Notes under the pieces: model-generated
The model's database searches: none
What the model saw: the letters and a program-made list of their open reading frames with translations, nothing else
What the model was told of the DNA's origin: nothing
DNA from: Paragonimus skrjabini miyazakii
Lineage: Eukaryota > Platyhelminthes > Trematoda > Plagiorchiida > Troglotrematidae
Direction: 5' to 3'
NCBI GenBank assembly: GCA_014338405.1
Contig: JTDE01001333.1
Coordinates: 46,588-110,587 of the forward strand
Length of the DNA stretch: 64,000 nucleotides
Shown: piece by piece, positions 61,838 through 64,000 of the stretch
Position numbering within the stretch: the first letter of the stretch is position 1
How the letters are laid out: the number at the start of each line of letters is the position of its first letter
Position numbers and translations under genes: made by a program

Positions 61838-61903
61838 AAACACGACTCTAGTTTTACTATTGTTAGGACTCGTCAACGGTGCATATCTTTGCTACAGCCT
61901 ACT
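61838..61903 (-). repeat. SINE-like repeat fragment
   Basis: ACACGACTCTAGTTTTACTA, then TTGTTAGGACTCGTCAACGG and TGCATATCTTTGC, match one half of the family in the same order as 13068-13152. Confidence 0.45.
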
Positions 61904-63324
61904 CTTGAAGCGATCAGGCAATCTGAGCATTACTCACAGGTGGATGTGGTTTAGCGTTCGCATTCGACAAGTGTGAGGTTAATGACACAGTGGTCAACAC
62001 ACTCATGAAAGCATGACTGTAGTTCCAGTCCCGGATGTGGGAAGAATGCACTACTGAATTACTCTAACAGCAAAAGTCGAGTGTATTGCTTCTTTTTTTT
62101 AAAGAGGCTGGATGTAAAGTGTATGAGAATGCGGAAGCCGCGAGGAGTTGAGTAGTTCTCAATTTACACTATTAAAGTCCTATCTAGTCTGAAATTCTAG
62201 TGACAGCAAAAGTTGGTGCGCTCCCAAAAGTGAATGAATGAAATAGTTATGCCTACACTGTTAAAACAAACACAGGATGTCAGCTGTCGGTTCCGAAATT
62301 AATTGAAGATTCTGCTGAGCGAGTGCTTAAATGCGTGCATTAATCGTGTTGAACAATAAACACAAATATCACTTCCTCAAAACTTAAATGGTCCAAGTCG
62401 TCTGAATGATCTGTGAACAATTCCATGTGTTATTGTTTTCACTGTAAGAAACATTGATCAGAATTCACCTTGTCATTAGCACAGGTGCACAATGAATTGT
62501 GTTTCGCTAATTTAAAAATAAATCCTCGTTGACGAAACATTTTTGAAAAATTAAAAGCATGTCTTAACAACTGAGTCTGTGGGATAGCAAAGCCAAATTA
62601 GCAAGCAGTTTTGTTTGTCGAGCGGCTTTTGTTCTAACTTTCAACAATTCATTCGGTTAGTGTTCTTTCCGGAGCGAATACAACGAAATCAACTGGTTAT
62701 GATTACAACGTTCTGTTTAGCCAATAAATTGACGTTTTTGAATAGGTCTGGATAAGTCGTATAGATGACTATACGTATATGCAACATATATTTGATTTTC
62801 GGGACTCATACGAAACAAACATAGCATTAAAGGAAACAGTATACAACTGGATTTACTTGATATTACTTAAAATAAAACGGATGAGGGAAATCATCAGTTG
62901 TTTCAATGAGATAATATAAGTAGAATGATTTATCACAGTAGTAAAAGTGTAATGGCATTTTTCTTATGTTCAATGCATACTAAAGTGCAAAGAAACAATA
63001 GCCAACTGGGAGGGACATTCAAAGATTGAAAAAGCTTCATTTTACTGGGGACTTTTCAATGGCGAGCAATCATATTCAGCGGATACAATGAAGACACTAA
63101 TTTCAACCGAACAGAGAAGTCATGATCACGGATTGGATCAAACAGAGTAAGTATGTTTATTCTCGTTCCGAAGTGGTCGGATAAACTAAACACTATTCAT
63201 ACAATTCTGTGGTTTGGCGATTGAATAACACTGGTCAGCCATGCCTACTGTGAGTTTAGTGATGTGTTCAACAAGCACAAGGACCGAAGTGCGTATTCTG
63301 AGCTGGACAACCAAATGCACTGCC

Positions 63325-63368
63325 GGTTAGCTCCAATAAGAACGAAACTCGAGTCTAGTGCTTCATTT
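63325..63368 (+). repeat. SINE-like repeat fragment
   Basis: AAGAACGAAACTCGAGTCTA and GTGCTTC match the end of the plus-strand copy at 11125-11210. Confidence 0.4.
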
Positions 63369-64000
63369 CGGAATGGGCTATCAGAAAGGCTTACCTGAAC
63401 GATAAGGCCACGAACAAGTATGGGAGATGTTCATTTTGAAATAATCTAAACTCCAGAAATTCTGTTGGTGACACAACTGTCTGTGTTTTGATTGTGTCCA
63501 ACAACTCTCCGCGTCGAGTTACCTCTGATTCAGTCAAGGCCTTCCAACTTGAGTTTTTTGGAAGACGAATAAGCATTGCTTGTTAATCAGGTGACTTATT
63601 TGACGATTCCACTAAAAAACTTGTGAATAGTCGATCGTTTCACTTCTGATACAGAAGCTTTTTCAGATCACATGAACCAGTTGCAAATTTGGTGGTATTT
63701 AACGCAAGCTAAACGTAAGCTACAAAACGAAGCAGAGGGTGATGTGTCCTGCGTCAGTTGTCCACAGGCAAGAGTCAATAATGGGCCCGAATAGTACATT
63801 ACAGCAGGTCAAGGACACGTGAACAGTTAAGTAAAAATAACTTGCTGATTGTCCACAAGCTACTGTGAAGTTACGAACATTCAGACGTCTCAGCATATAA
63901 TAACGGCTTATTTGATTTTGAAGATTCGGTATACTACCCATGAAGTAGTGAGCTGTGCTAACTGTACGCATATTTCACAACGCTTAGTATGGTTTATACA

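Larger units (their letters stand above)
61617..64000. other. Intergenic, SINE pieces only
   Basis: It contains SINE-like pieces at 61838-61903 and 63325-63368. Otherwise nothing is recognised. Confidence 0.5.

Noticed and set aside
1..64000. CRISPR arrays, bacterial operons, phage or plasmid modules
   Set aside because: Spliced exons, long introns and eukaryotic retroelements throughout; no regularly spaced repeats or clustered tandem genes were seen.

Overview
The window looks like a nuclear scaffold segment from a flatworm, most likely a digenean fluke. It holds one split gene with long introns, packed with retroelement debris typical of trematode genomes: RTE-type LINEs with TGA-repeat tails, a Penelope-like element, Ty3/gypsy remnants and a tRNA-derived SINE. 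The repeat families feel closest to opisthorchiid liver flukes, but that is from memory and untested. There is no sign of prokaryotic organisation.

Positions <1 to 41072 (+) carry the 3' part of a calpain-family gene. Nine exons can be placed (1614-1803, 6674-6936, 7038-7383, 18824-19038, 21087-21285, 33573-33762, 40543-40659, 40890-40942, 41040-41072). Every splice phase agrees and together they encode 534 uninterrupted residues: the second half of the protease core, the C2-like domain and the penta-EF-hand domain. The exon with the catalytic cysteine lies upstream of the window. The codon expected to give the catalytic histidine reads Gln (CAG, 6728-6730), so this may be a catalytically dead calpain. 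Intron 7 uses a GC-AG splice pair, which the reading frame requires.

The long introns hold the mobile DNA. The upstream intron and intron 1 hold two partial copies of one RTE-type LINE. Intron 3 has a degenerate RTE 3' fragment, SINE copies and a nearly full-length Penelope-like element (13680-15765, minus). Intron 5 has a nearly full-length but decayed RTE element on the minus strand (25226-28040), interrupted by a 100-N assembly gap, plus a possible R2-like fragment. Intron 6 has RTE 3' tails. The short introns 2, 7 and 8 are free of repeats.

From 41073 to 64000 no confident host gene is seen. A candidate solo LTR lies 0.7 kb after the calpain stop. Remains of three retroelements are packed into 45.7-49.9 kb (gypsy gag-protease, an RTE endonuclease fragment, and a gypsy gag-pol of another lineage). 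A probable gypsy 3' end (integrase tail, polypurine tract, LTR) lies at 55.4-56.7 kb. A weak two-exon candidate ends at 61616, followed closely by AATAAA. The rest is AT-rich, apparently non-coding sequence. No wholly new system was found; the strongest leads are the His-to-Gln calpain and the evidence about the gap.
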